Below, piece after piece: positions 1-10,400 of a stretch of 37,497 bases of DNA. Below the pieces are notes generated by a model. The model saw nothing but the letters and a program-made list of their open reading frames with translations, made no database searches and was not told the DNA's origin. The number at the start of each line of letters is the position of its first letter. Positions within the stretch are counted from its first letter, which is position 1. The position numbers and the translations under genes are program-made. The DNA lies in contig MNVG01000019.1 of NCBI GenBank assembly GCA_001871495.1, positions 1 to 37,497 of the forward strand, in the 5' to 3' direction. This stretch comes from Candidatus Micrarchaeota archaeon CG1_02_51_15 (GTDB lineage: Archaea; Micrarchaeota; Micrarchaeia; Norongarragalinales; UBA8480).

Positions 1-1449
1 GACGATAATCCTCAGGTTTTGGGGAATTTCCTGCATCATGGCTTGCAAGAACGAGGTTTTTCCCGCGCCCCTGGATCCGACTATGAGCATGGATGCTTGG
101 GCGTCTACGAAGAACGAAAATATTCCGCTTGCAATCGAGGGAAACATTTTGAAGTCGATGAACTGGCACAGCGTCCAGGGAGTGTCCTTGTGCAGACGCA
201 GTGCAAAAGCAGTGCCGTCAACGGCAAGTGGTTTTCCTATCGTGCAAATGCGCGTCTGCAAGTCGGGCAAATCAAAGTCCAAAATTGGGTGGGCTTCGTC
301 GAAAGGCCGCCCTGAAAGGGCGCGGAAGCGCGACACGGTTGCGCGTGCTTCTTCCTCGCTGAAGACGATGTTGGTTTGGCACTGGCCGTACTTTCCGTGC
401 ACTATGTAGATTGTCTTCATGCCTAAAGGCGAGTCTATGTAAACGTCGGTTATTTTCCGGTCGGAAAGCAGCACTTCAAGGATTCCGTAGCCTATAGTGT
501 AACGGGCGACTATTGTTGCAAGGTCTTCTTTTTCTTCCACGGAGAGGCTGATGTTGTTCTTGGTTGCCAAATCGGCGATTGTTGCAACGTAGATTTTGCG
601 GAAGTACTTGCGCGCCTGCTCCATGTCCATAAAGCCGACGCTGCCTGGCCGGTGTGCCGCGACGACTTCCTTGGTTTTTTCCAAAAGGAAGTACTTGTCA
701 GGCGGAAGCGAGTACTCGGGCGGGTTGATGTAGTACAAGTACTCGATTTTATCGGGTTGTTTGTAAATGTATACCTTGCTGTTTACCACGTCGTACTGGT
801 CTACCAACTGCATTTTTTCAACGCCGGTAAACAATATTCTCGAGCCGATGAAAGACGGTTTTATCGACACTTCGAACATGCTCATGTACAGCCCGCGGCC
901 TGAAGGCATTTGGCCCAGTTGCGCGAGGTATTGGCGCATTTTTTGAATCAATTGCGTGGATTCAAGCGTGGTTCGAATGAACGAAATGGTGTTTAAGTAA
1001 ACGCGTAAGTCGTCGAGAGCAGCCGGGTTTGCAGCCAGGGTGTTGGCGTAAGCAACTTGCTTCTTGAGTTCGGTCAACGAATTCATGTACGCGCCAAAAG
1101 GGTCGCCGCGGCACTTGTTCAAAAGAGAAAGCACGGCGTCATGGCGTTCGGCAGTCTTTTTGGCATCCAATTCCTTTCCCAAATGCGACGGGCTCCAAAT
1201 GCTTTCCGTTTCAAACTTGGTAACGCAGTCCGCAATTCCTTTAAGCATCTTGGTTTGGTCCACGTCGTAAATGCGTTCGTAATACTCGCTTAACACCACT
1301 TCATCCGCATCGACTTTTTGAAGCGTTTCAATAACGTCTTGGAACGCCTGCGGGTACTGCGCAATGTCAGGGCCGTACGATTTTCCCTTGTAGTTAATAA
1401 CCAGCCTGCGCCGATCGCCCTCGCTTTTAACAATAAAGTCTTCAGCCAT
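1..1449 (-). CDS. GspE/TadA/FlaI-family secretion (type IV pilus-like) ATPase, partial
   Basis: The minus strand is open from an ATG at 1449 to the window edge, giving 483 codons with the C-terminus missing. I read this frame directly. A Walker A motif GSRGAGKTS lies at residues 458-466, close to the visible end. Before it comes the region typical of these ATPases: a segment around FSEEEARATVSRFRALSG, then DLQTRICTIGKPLAVDGTAF, which matches the N-terminal domain of TadA/VirB11/FlaI-type hexamers that precedes the P-loop. Walker B and the Asp/His boxes fall outside the window. No membrane segment is visible, so it is probably a cytosolic motor powering assembly of a type IV pilus-like fibre or a type II-like secretion machine. 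It is divergent from the archaeosortase gene and shares its 64-bp promoter region. The long N-terminal extension of over 400 residues before the P-loop fits archaeal pilus ATPases. The ATPase family is secure; the cargo is unknown. Confidence 0.88.
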   Translation of the reverse strand, partial: MAEDFIVKSEGDRRRLVINYKGKSYGPDIAQYPQAFQDVIETLQKVDADEVVLSEYYERIYDVDQTKMLKGIADCVTKFETESIWSPSHLGKELDAKKTAERHDAVLSLLNKCRGDPFGAYMNSLTELKKQVAYANTLAANPAALDDLRVYLNTISFIRTTLESTQLIQKMRQYLAQLGQMPSGRGLYMSMFEVSIKPSFIGSRILFTGVEKMQLVDQYDVVNSKVYIYKQPDKIEYLYYINPPEYSLPPDKYFLLEKTKEVVAAHRPGSVGFMDMEQARKYFRKIYVATIADLATKNNISLSVEEKEDLATIVARYTIGYGILEVLLSDRKITDVYIDSPLGMKTIYIVHGKYGQCQTNIVFSEEEARATVSRFRALSGRPFDEAHPILDFDLPDLQTRICTIGKPLAVDGTAFALRLHKDTPWTLCQFIDFKMFPSIASGIFSFFVDAQASMLIVGSRGAGKTSFLQAMMQEIPQNLRIIV

Positions 1450-1480
1450 TCTTTTTTCCCAAACGTGCTTACTGCAACGC

Positions 1481-1495
1481 ACTATAATAATATTA
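1481..1495. promoter_or_regulatory. Shared divergent promoter (TATA-like)
   Basis: The intergenic 1450-1513 carries an A/T block TATAATAATA at 1483-1492. It lies about 26 bp before the GTG of the archaeosortase gene, the spacing expected for a leaderless archaeal transcript. On the other strand its complement lies about 38 bp before the ATPase ATG, which would allow a leader of roughly 12 nt. The assignment rests on spacing and composition only. Confidence 0.45.
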
Positions 1496-1513
1496 GCGGC
1501 CTAAACCGCTTCC

Positions 1514-2026
1514 GTGAACAAACGCACCCTCGCAATAGAAGCACTGCGCTTTATAGCCGTTTTTGCAGTAGTTGCCCTCGCTTGCTGGCTTGCATTCTCG
1601 GCAACAACGCTGCCTAACGAAATTGCGGCATTTTCGGCAAACGCAGTGCTTACCTTATTCGGAAAAGCAGGGGCATTAACCGATGTTGACGGCGTTCCCC
1701 ACTTGGTTTTCAGCGAAGGAACGTTTTCTCGTAACAAAGTCGACGCGGAGCTAAGCGCGTTGTGCGCAGGCTCGCTGGAACTCGCAGTGCTTTTAGGCGC
1801 GATTGCCGCAAGCGAAGACCGTTCAGTCCGCAAGCGCGCACTGGGCTGTTTGGGCGCAGTGGCATTCGTGGCAATAATCAACCCCGCAAGAATCGCATTT
1901 ACCCTTCTTTACGCCGACTCATTATGGCTGCCGACAATCCACGACGTGGCGTTCCGCGTTTCATTGGTTGTCCTGACAGTATTTTATTACGCGGCTTGGT
2001 ATTACTGGCTGAGCACAAGAAAGTGA
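1514..2026 (+). CDS. Exosortase/archaeosortase family transpeptidase (short form)
   Basis: A 170-aa polytopic membrane protein starting at GTG. Hydrophobic segments lie at about residues 10-30, 86-100, 110-133 and 147-165. The family signature is present: Cys84 in ALCAGSLELAV, Arg126 in INPARIAFTLL and His143 in IHDVAF, the Cys/Arg/basic triad placed at helix boundaries. Family members cut proteins with a C-terminal tripartite sorting signal and probably transfer them to a lipid at the membrane surface. This protein is much shorter than the roughly 270-300 aa of haloarchaeal ArtA and resembles the minimal forms of the family. It is followed after 6 bp by the coiled-coil gene, so the two are likely cotranscribed. 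No obvious C-terminal sorting signal is seen on any secreted protein in this window, so its substrate is unknown. Confidence 0.85.
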   Translation: MNKRTLAIEALRFIAVFAVVALACWLAFSATTLPNEIAAFSANAVLTLFGKAGALTDVDGVPHLVFSEGTFSRNKVDAELSALCAGSLELAVLLGAIAASEDRSVRKRALGCLGAVAFVAIINPARIAFTLLYADSLWLPTIHDVAFRVSLVVLTVFYYAAWYYWLSTRK

Positions 2027-2032
2027 TTTTCA

Positions 2033-2614
2033 ATGCAGTTGCAACAACAAAGGGAACGGCAAGCAAGGGAAGAACGGGAGCGCACTGCAAGCACGCGGGC
2101 AAAACAATTCGGGCGGCAACGCGAAGAAAAGCGTATGGCCGGCTTCAAATCGCGTGAAAAACTATTGTTCACCGAATTACGGCAACGCAGGGTCTCCGAA
2201 GAAGAGAGTGCAAAACGCCGTTTCTTCGAACTTCGCGAAGACGAAGAGCTTACCGAACTCGCGCGGGAAAAAGGCGACGTAAGGATCCTGCTTAACGCCG
2301 AACGCAAGCGGCGCAAGGAAGAAAGCGAGCTCGAAACGCTGCGCACCAGCGAGCGCATGAAAGACGTTTTCACCCACCGCGAGCTGGAAACTGCGCTTGA
2401 AAAAAACGGGTTGGGCCACCGCACGCAATTGATTAAAGCAGCAGTCGACTCCATTGCACCAAAAGCAAACGCGCGGGCGTGGTGGACTCCAAACGGCAAG
2501 CAAGTAGTGCTTAACCCCGAAATGTTCAAGCACGTTGTAAGCCAGTCGAAGATGCGCACAAAACTCTTATTGGCCGCACTGGCCCAAAAAACGCGGCCGC
2601 ACTCGCTAAACTGA
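2033..2614 (+). CDS. Highly charged coiled-coil protein, hypothetical
   Basis: A 193-aa protein not assigned to a family. Residues 1 to about 110 are almost continuous Arg/Glu/Lys/Gln helix with no proline or glycine clusters, a strong coiled-coil or single alpha-helix pattern. Residues about 115-185 look like a small folded domain (FTHRELETALEK, then WWTPNGKQVVLNPEMFKHVV). There is no signal peptide or membrane segment, so it is cytosolic. It starts 6 bp after the archaeosortase stop and therefore probably belongs to the same transcript. A long opposite-strand frame overlaps it but has no recognisable protein character. I chose the plus frame because of the operon spacing and the coherent helix pattern. 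Confidence 0.6.
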   Translation: MQLQQQRERQAREERERTASTRAKQFGRQREEKRMAGFKSREKLLFTELRQRRVSEEESAKRRFFELREDEELTELAREKGDVRILLNAERKRRKEESELETLRTSERMKDVFTHRELETALEKNGLGHRTQLIKAAVDSIAPKANARAWWTPNGKQVVLNPEMFKHVVSQSKMRTKLLLAALAQKTRPHSLN

Positions 2615-2630
2615 ATTCCATTCCCTCGCT

Positions 2631-2638
2631 TTTTATAG
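2631..2638 (+). promoter_or_regulatory. TATA-like box of the 576-aa protein gene
   Basis: TTTTATAG lies about 30 bp upstream of the ATG at 2665, after the previous stop at 2614. It predicts a transcript start within a few bases of the start codon. Confidence 0.4.
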
Positions 2639-2664
2639 TTGTTTAACGTACATCCTAATAACTT

Positions 2665-4395
2665 ATGGCAGAAGAGAAACACAGCCGCGCATTCATTGCG
2701 GCGCCTTTGATAGGTACCATCATTTTCTTGACGGCAATAGTGTTCACGGTCAACATAAACAAGGTCGACGCAGCCGAAACCAAGCTCATCGTAGGAAACG
2801 CCTACCACAACCGCATCGTTTCCCTGCTGGAATTATACCGCGCCGACCTCGGCGTGCTCTTTAGGGAAAGCATGGGTCGTCTTATTGAAACCGCTTTAAC
2901 TGCCCCGGGCTGGTCGCTGTTCAACGTGCCCCTATCTCCTAATTCCCACGTCGAAACAGAACATCCTTTCAACGCAGCGCTGCCGTCACTCACCCAGTTG
3001 AACCGCTTCGACAGCTGCGGACGCGTCAAAGAAGTCATTGAAGCAATGATTTGCTCGGACTCGTCAAGCGACGTGGGCTGCGGTCCAAACGTAGCCGGAG
3101 AATGCGAAGACGGCTGCGCACTAGGCGAAGGCGGCGGGCGTTGCGTGCCCGACGCTGAGCGCGCGGTAGACAAACAAAAGTACGGCTTGCAAGAATGGGT
3201 AACCAACCTCAAGAAGTCCGGACAGTTTGAAGGAGTTTTCTTCAGCCCCGCAGGCGAGATTGCAGGTTCGGACTGCAACGGAGCGCCTTGCACTCGCTTC
3301 GACTACTTCGTCAACCCCCGCAACGACCCGGCGTGCGCGCTGGCTGCAGGCAGGCCGCTTGACGACCCGCGGTGCAGTTACACCCGCAACTGCAAGAACC
3401 TCATTCCATTCATTTTATTCGACTGCCCCAACTTCGCCAAAAACAACGCCCAACCATTTCGGTGCTGCACCAAGTATAACACCCGCCGCGGAGTAGTTGA
3501 CTTAAACCTCGAACCAACTTACCCAGTTACCTTGGAAGACACTTGCGCCGAAGACGGGGTTATGGAAGGCTGCGAAGCCGGCAATTTTTTTGTGAAAATA
3601 AGCATTGCCAACCCCCAGGTGTTCCCTTACCTGCCGCGTTTACAGGCTTCTGACGGAGCAGGAAACGAAGTGCGTTCAGGCGCAATTGCCGACTCCGACT
3701 TTTACTTGTCGGTAAAATACCCTATTTACCGTTACATGGACGCGTCGTTTAGAATCTACGACCGGCTTGCCTACGGCGAAAGCGGAACCGCGTATCCTGA
3801 AAGAGAAGCGAACATAGGCTGGCGCGAAGGAATGCCTGGAGAATCGCCGGGAATAGTTGCCGGCTTTTTCGCAGGCGATCCCGCAGGATGCTTGGACGAA
3901 CACGGCGGCGGGGAAGTTGCAGGAAGGATTCCTCCCGAAGCAGACTTTGCAGGAGCAGTGGACGCGGGGCGTGCAGAAGCCGAAATAGGAGCCGAGTTGG
4001 GAACCGATTACTCTGCACAAGTAAGCCGAGCTGTTTCAGCAGCGGCTACGCCTGCAATAGGAAGCGGGCTTCAAGTGCGTTTTGAAGACTTGGTCGGCGG
4101 GCCGCTTGCAGGAAGCGCGCAGTTCACTTGCGACATTTCCGCAGCAGGTTGTTCCGAAGAAGGGTGGCAAGACGTTTTTGCCGCTCACTTCGGTGGCTCG
4201 GTGCAAATAAGTACCGTCGGGGCAGGCGCCGACGCGCGCGCTTGTGCTTACGTCAGGCGGCTTCCTTTGATTTCCAAGATAATCGACGAAACCGCTGCTT
4301 CGCGGGTGAGCTTGACTAAAGCAAACGAGTATTCTTGGATGGTTGACTTGCGCTTGTATGAAGACCGCGGCGCAGACCCGTTGGGACGTCGTTAA
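2665..4395 (+). CDS. N-terminally anchored extracytoplasmic protein with Cys-rich region, unknown function
   Basis: A 576-aa protein. A short basic N-terminus is followed by one hydrophobic helix at about residues 9-30 (FIAAPLIGTIIFLTAIVF), then a long soluble region expected outside the membrane. About twenty cysteines cluster in two stretches near residues 117-175 and 205-300 (for example GCGPN, GECEDGC, DCPNF, FRCC), which suggests disulfides or a metal-binding extracellular domain. The helix followed by NAYHNRIVSLLELYRADLG has a pilin-like or TadE-like flavour, but I see no clear prepilin cleavage motif. It lies between the archaeosortase operon and the first giant surface protein gene and has its own TATA-like box, so a role in surface-structure assembly is an inference from context only. 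The family is not recognised. Confidence 0.75.
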   Translation: MAEEKHSRAFIAAPLIGTIIFLTAIVFTVNINKVDAAETKLIVGNAYHNRIVSLLELYRADLGVLFRESMGRLIETALTAPGWSLFNVPLSPNSHVETEHPFNAALPSLTQLNRFDSCGRVKEVIEAMICSDSSSDVGCGPNVAGECEDGCALGEGGGRCVPDAERAVDKQKYGLQEWVTNLKKSGQFEGVFFSPAGEIAGSDCNGAPCTRFDYFVNPRNDPACALAAGRPLDDPRCSYTRNCKNLIPFILFDCPNFAKNNAQPFRCCTKYNTRRGVVDLNLEPTYPVTLEDTCAEDGVMEGCEAGNFFVKISIANPQVFPYLPRLQASDGAGNEVRSGAIADSDFYLSVKYPIYRYMDASFRIYDRLAYGESGTAYPEREANIGWREGMPGESPGIVAGFFAGDPAGCLDEHGGGEVAGRIPPEADFAGAVDAGRAEAEIGAELGTDYSAQVSRAVSAAATPAIGSGLQVRFEDLVGGPLAGSAQFTCDISAAGCSEEGWQDVFAAHFGGSVQISTVGAGADARACAYVRRLPLISKIIDETAASRVSLTKANEYSWMVDLRLYEDRGADPLGRR

Positions 4396-4402
4396 ACAAT
4401 TG

Positions 4403-4440
4403 TTTTTAAAGCAGGTTTGACAATTTATTTTCACTATATT
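4403..4440 (+). promoter_or_regulatory. Promoter region of giant surface protein 1
   Basis: A TTTTTAAA box at 4403-4410 is followed about 25 bp later by TATATTAG and then GTTGGGGG before the ATG at 4460. The same arrangement, an A/T box followed 25-35 bp later by a TATAG/TATATAG element and then a G-rich run, precedes the other two giant genes. The precise start site is not certain, because the second A/T element could itself be the TATA box. Confidence 0.35.
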
Positions 4441-4459
4441 AGTTGGGGGCTTGTTGTAA

Positions 4460-7400
4460 ATGGCGTTGGAAGAATTAAAGGAAAAGTACGCTGCATTTTT
4501 GGATAGTTTAAGGGAAAAAGGAATTCCTTCTCCGGAAGTCGTTTTTCCACTGGTCTTGGTTCTTGCAATTGTTGCAGTCGGATACTTCGTCGCCCCCGCG
4601 ATAATGTCTTCCATGCAGCCAACGCGCTCAGTCTCGTTTACTGTTAAGGACCAGCGCGGCAACCCCCTTGCAGCTGCTACTGTAACCGTAGTCTACGAAA
4701 ACGGCACTACGTTAGGCGATCAAGTAACCGATTTTGACGGCGTTGCAGAGTTTTCAGGCGTTCCGCTACGCGGCGCAACCGCTTCTGTTTACGCTTCGGG
4801 CTATTCTGCTAAAGAAGATATTTCAATAGGCGAAGGCGAACGTATTCCAATAAGTCTTTCAGCAGTCGAATCCGCTTCGTCTTACGTGCCGTCCACGCGT
4901 TCTTTTGCAGTTAACGTAAGGAATACTGTCGGCCAAGCGCTTGACAACGCGTACGTAGTAGTTAATTTTGCAGACGGGGCAAGCCAAGGCGGCTTGACTG
5001 ACGCATTGGGCGCGACCACGTTCGCAGTTGCCGACGGAAAACAACCGGCTACAATAGTAGTTGAAACAATCGGCTTCAAACGCGTGGAACAATCGGTTGC
5101 CTCCGACGCGGTTTCCCGCGGGGCAGTCGACATTATACTACAACCTGAAAGCACGACTTCCAATTCCTATGACGAACCCGAAATTTCTTCAAGCGGAACC
5201 GCAGTAGTGGAAGTTGAAAGCAACGGCGTGCCCGTGCGCGCCCGCGTTTCCCTAGTCGACTTGGTAGAGCAAGAAATGACTTCTTCCCAATCAGGCGCGG
5301 ACGGACGCGCTGCTTTTGACGGAATTACTTACGGAAGCCGCTTCAGCGTAAAAGTACAGGCAGACGGATTCCTCACTTTCATAAGCCCCGACTACATTAC
5401 GTTCGGCGAGTATACCCGACCTATCCTGGTTTCCCTCTCAAAAAAGACTGCCTCGCGCAGTGCAACGGTTTCTCTTGAAGTTTCCGACGAAAACGGCGCG
5501 CCGGTTTCAGGAGCCGAAGTCAACGTATTCTTCCAATCCACGAACAAGTTCCTCTCAAAAGAATTTACTAACGGAGACGGCGAACACTCTTTCGACGCGG
5601 AACGCAACACGTTGTTCTACGCAACGGTTTACCGCGAAGGCTACTTGGTCGGGGTTGCAGACAATTTGCAAGCCGGCTCTACGCGTCAAATAGTGTTAGC
5701 CGAAGAAGTTGACGGCAGCACGGCTGCGCTTACGATAAAAACGGGTACTGCAACCGGAACCCCTGCTGCAAACGCAGTCGTTTCACTATACCGCAACGGC
5801 GGCTTCTTCCTGGGAATACCGCAGTTCCCCACCAACGCAGCAGGCGAAGCAACAATCAACGTCCCGCGGCAATTCCGGGGCTCGGACTACGAAGTTTACG
5901 CCCGAGCCAAACTCGACGCCCAAGTAGGCCAAAGCGACCAAGTTTCACTAACGAGCGAAACAACCGAAGCCCAACTCACCGTAACCGTAGTGGCCCCGCC
6001 CGCACAATTCACCGTAACCGCTTTGGATGCAGTCACAGGACGACCTGTTTCCGGAGCGCAAGTAACGCTCGCAGTATCCAACAGCCCTGTTGCAGTCCAA
6101 AGGACTTTCTCCAACGGCTCCACTACTTTTGCAGCCGCAGCGGACTCGGACTTCACCTTCTCGGCAACAGCCGGCGGTTACCTCACCTACTCGTCTTCAA
6201 CCCAACGCGTTGCAAGCAACGAAGAAAAAACAGTTTCAATAAAACTCTATCCCCTTTCGGCAGGAGGAATCCAAGCCCAATTCGTCGGGTTATACAACTC
6301 GCTTGGAGAAGTCAAAGAAGTAGTAAACGGCGACTACTACCGCGCCAAATTCCTGGTCAACATTCCCGCCTCGTCAACCCAATCCGGCTTCTACGTGAGA
6401 ATAGGCAACGCGGCAACAGCAGATGAAGAAATGGCTGAAATCACTTCCTTCGACACAACCGCCGCCCAAACAATCTACTCAAGCGCAAGCTACGACCCAG
6501 CCCTCGAATGCGTTTCCGAAACCCTTGCTGCAGGACAAAACCCTAAATGGATATTATTCCAATTCCCCTCCGGATTCGCAGGAACCAAGGAAATCGCGTT
6601 AAACATCCGCGTCAAACGCGAAGCACTGCCAACCGACTCCATCGACTTCTCCTACCGCGCGTACTCATTCAAAAACGAAGTCCCACTCTTCTCGCCTTCG
6701 GACGTCGATTTGGCAAACCAACTTATGGCAGTACCCGACGCAACCCTCACGCCAACAGAGTTATGCCACGCCCGCACTGCAACCGCCTCCATTCCCGTAA
6801 CCCAATCGCCTTTAATCTGCGACGAAAGCGGAGCACTATGCTACAAAATATACTACGAACAAAACGGAGTCCGCGGCTCGGACGGCTTCCAAACCACTCT
6901 CGGCTCCAGCCTGACCTTGCACTACGAAATACTTTCAGACTACCAAGTCTCCTCACTATCAATACAAAGCGACTACTTCAGCGTAACCGGTTCACAACCC
7001 AGCCAAACACGGTTAGCCGACGAAACCCCAAGCCGCAGCGGACCCCAACTCGTTTCAGTGTCAGCCCAACCCGGCGTAAAAACAATCGGCGCCGCAACAC
7101 TACGCGCAACCAAAAGCGGCTCCTTTGCCCCAATAACCTTCTCGTTCAACACCGCAAGCGGAGCACCCCTGCCTACAATCCAACACTCGCTAACCGTAAC
7201 CGGCACCAACTCGTTCAAAGTAGTCGTTACCCCCAACCAAATACAAGCAAGCCAACGCTCGCGCGCAACAGTCACCGTGCTCGACTCGCTCAACCAACCC
7301 GTAAACGACGCCAAAGTCGTTTTCTACGAATGCGAAGAAACACCGTTCAACTCCAACGAACCGCAAGAACTGCTGGGCGACGGCTCTTCAGACAACGGCG

Positions 7401-10400
7401 AAGACGGACGCTACTCACTCCGCCTAACTCCCATCTCAACAGGCTGGATAGGCGTAAAAGTATCAGGCCCAGACTACCGCACTTACGACTCCTGCGCAAT
7501 CCGCGTAACAGCAAACGAATTCATTAACGCCAACCCCGAATACCTCCTAATAGAAGGCGACTCCTCCCAAAAACTCTCCCAAACAATCACAGTCTCCTCA
7601 TCGATTCCGGCAACCGCCCGCGTGTCCGCAACAGGCACCTGCTTCGGAGCACAACGCGTAATCAAAGTATTCCCCAAAACATTCACCCTCCGCGAAGGCG
7701 CTTCTCCACAAGTAACAGTACGCATTGAAGACAACGTCACTGCCGACCTACAGTGCTTAGTGCACTTGACAGCAACCATTGCACCCAACAACATCGCAGA
7801 AGCAGACGTGCCAGTCGACGTGAAAGTCACCTGCCCCGGCTGTCAAACAACAACTACAGCATCAGGCACAGTCGGCGCATCCACGCTGCCTTCAAGAATA
7901 ACCCTTTCAGTAGACCAAAACAACCGCATCGACGAACGCTCTTACGACATCAACTTGGAAACCGAACCCGTTTCCTGCGAAGTCCGCGGATTCCGAGTAG
8001 ACCCCTACTCCCAAACCCAAGCAACAACCGGCTCCGGACTATGGGGCTGCCAAGCCTGCACAACCGGAATGGGAATCGGAACCTACTCCTGCTCGGCTTG
8101 CATAATACAAGCACAAATGGCATTCCGATGCCAGCAATGCGCCACCCAAGGATACCCAGCAAACGCATTCTACTGCCAAAACTGCATGTCTTACTACGGA
8201 ACAATGCAAACCAGCGCCTGGAACGCGGCAGCATACCCCGGCCAAGGCTACAACCAACAAGGCGCATTCACCCAAACCCAATTACCCCAACAAGGCTATG
8301 GCGCAATCGTTTCCCCGCAGGGAACGTCCTACCAACAACCCTACGCCGCCTACCCCCAAATGCAATACCCCTACGCCTCTGGCTACCCCCCCTCATCATC
8401 CTACTTCGACACTGCAGCCTATGAAGACGTCGTAACCGCAGAGTGCACACGCACCGAACTAATAGTAACAGCAGACTACCACGGACGCCAACCCATGCCC
8501 GGAACCGGCGAGTTGGTAATGAGCTTCCAAGACGGCACCCGCAAGCGCATTCCCATCGAAGTAGTTGCAGCCAGCCAACAAGGCACTGCAGGCGGCCCAG
8601 GAACCGCAGGCTACGGAATGTTCCCAGGCGTACCAAACAGCGTGCCCCAATTCTACCAAATGAACTACTACTGCCAAATAGACTCGCGTTACTCCGAATT
8701 CCAAGAACTGCACTTAACCGGACAACCCGCTTCACTACGCCGCACGCTGCAATACAACTGCCCACTAGCATTCCCATTAACCAGGGCTTCGCTGCGCATT
8801 TCCACCCTCGACCGCAACACCGGCCAGCCCTGCAGCATTCAAGGCACGGTTTCAGGCCAAGGCGGCTCGCTTGAAATCAGTTGCGACTTCACCACCCAAT
8901 TCCAACAAAACCTGCCCAACGGAGAAACCAGAGCCTTCCTCGACATCGACCTGGCCTCGCCACAAAACCCAACCACCCACCTACAAGCAACAATCGAACT
9001 AATACTCCAAAAAGAACCCGGCACAGACGAAATACCACAACTATCACTGCGGCCCATAACCTCGTCCGACTTTCTCTGCAACGTACGCACCGACGAATCA
9101 GGCGGAATAACCACGCCAGGCCGCAGAGTAGTCCTGAACTACCAGTTCCCACGCGGCGCAACCGAAGCTACAATAATACTAATAGGCCCTAACGACGACG
9201 AAGTAACCTGGCGCGGCCTCACTCTAAACCGTCCGGTTGCAGGAAGATCAGCCACCAGCGAATTCAGGATTCCAACCAACGCAGCCGCCGGCCAATACGC
9301 CTTCAGAATGATTTACCGACCACAAGGCGAAACCGGGCTAGTAGGACAAAACTGCATCTTCAACGTTCAAACCACAGGCGGCAATCAAGAACCCGGCACT
9401 CCAGAAGAACCCCGGCCCCCCTCTAACACGCCTCCGTCAAACAACCCGCCTTCAAACAATCCGTCATCCAACACGCCGCCTGCACCACAACCAAACGACG
9501 AACTCGACCGTGGCAACGAAGTAGGCACAGGCAGCGACTTCTGCAACACGCCCTCACTCCACCCCATACGCAACATCGTCGTCTATAACATGATGCAAAA
9601 CGGAGGAACAATCGTAAGACAATCACAAGCAAACACGTTCTTCAGCAGCACCGGCGCGCAGGCAAAAGTCAAGGTGTGTTTGCGGACAGACAACGCAAAC
9701 GTTCAACCCAACCAACTGAAAGTCAAATTCGTTCCCGAAACCAGTAATGCGGCAGACCGCATTTCAATGAGCAGCGCAATAGGCTTCGAAAACTGCAACC
9801 AACTTGCACAAAACGGCAAGAGATACTGGATTTGCGAAACCACTTCCAGGCCGGCAAGCGACTTCGGCGCAACAACTGCAGGCACCTACAACACGGTGGT
9901 AGACGCACTTGCGGCAATAACCGAAACTTTATACCCCGACTACTCAAGCGCAGCCGTAAGCCTGTTCAAGAAACGCTTTTATTGCAACGAATGGCCGCTC
10001 CGCCGCAACGCCAGGTCAACAGCAGACCTAAGAATAGGCAGCGGAGCAAGCGCAGACAACGCAGTATACCAAGCAATACACGCCAACCCATTATTCGACT
10101 GCCACTTGGCAGCAGGCTCGGTAAACTTCCAAGTAAGAAGCGCAACATCCGGAACAACCAACGCGCACGCCCCCGCGGCAAGTAATCCAAGCAGAGGTCG
10201 CATTAACGCAGTAGTAAGCGGAATGACTTCCTCAACGTCAGTAGGCCACGCAAGTGCAGCCAAGACAATCAGCTTCTCAACATTGCAAAAAACCATTTCC
10301 TTCACCAGCCGGAGCTTCAACTGGGGGACAGCAGGAGTAATCGACTTTTCAGGCACTAGCGGCGCAACCGCTATAGAATTGGTTCCAGTCCTATCGGCTG

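Noticed and set aside
960-975. GGTTCGAAT resembling a tRNA T-loop
   Set aside because: It lies inside the ATPase coding frame and no acceptor or anticodon stem surrounds it.
2002-2808. Long minus-strand frame (268 codons) opposite the coiled-coil gene
   Set aside because: It spans an intergenic promoter region and two plus-strand genes, is rich in Arg/Ser typical of antisense readings, and shows no domain. The plus frame has better operon spacing.
6547-9192. Long plus-strand alternative frames inside giant gene 1 (over 200 codons)
   Set aside because: Arg/Asn/Pro-rich shadows produced by the A/C-rich composition of this segment; they lie wholly inside the real frame.
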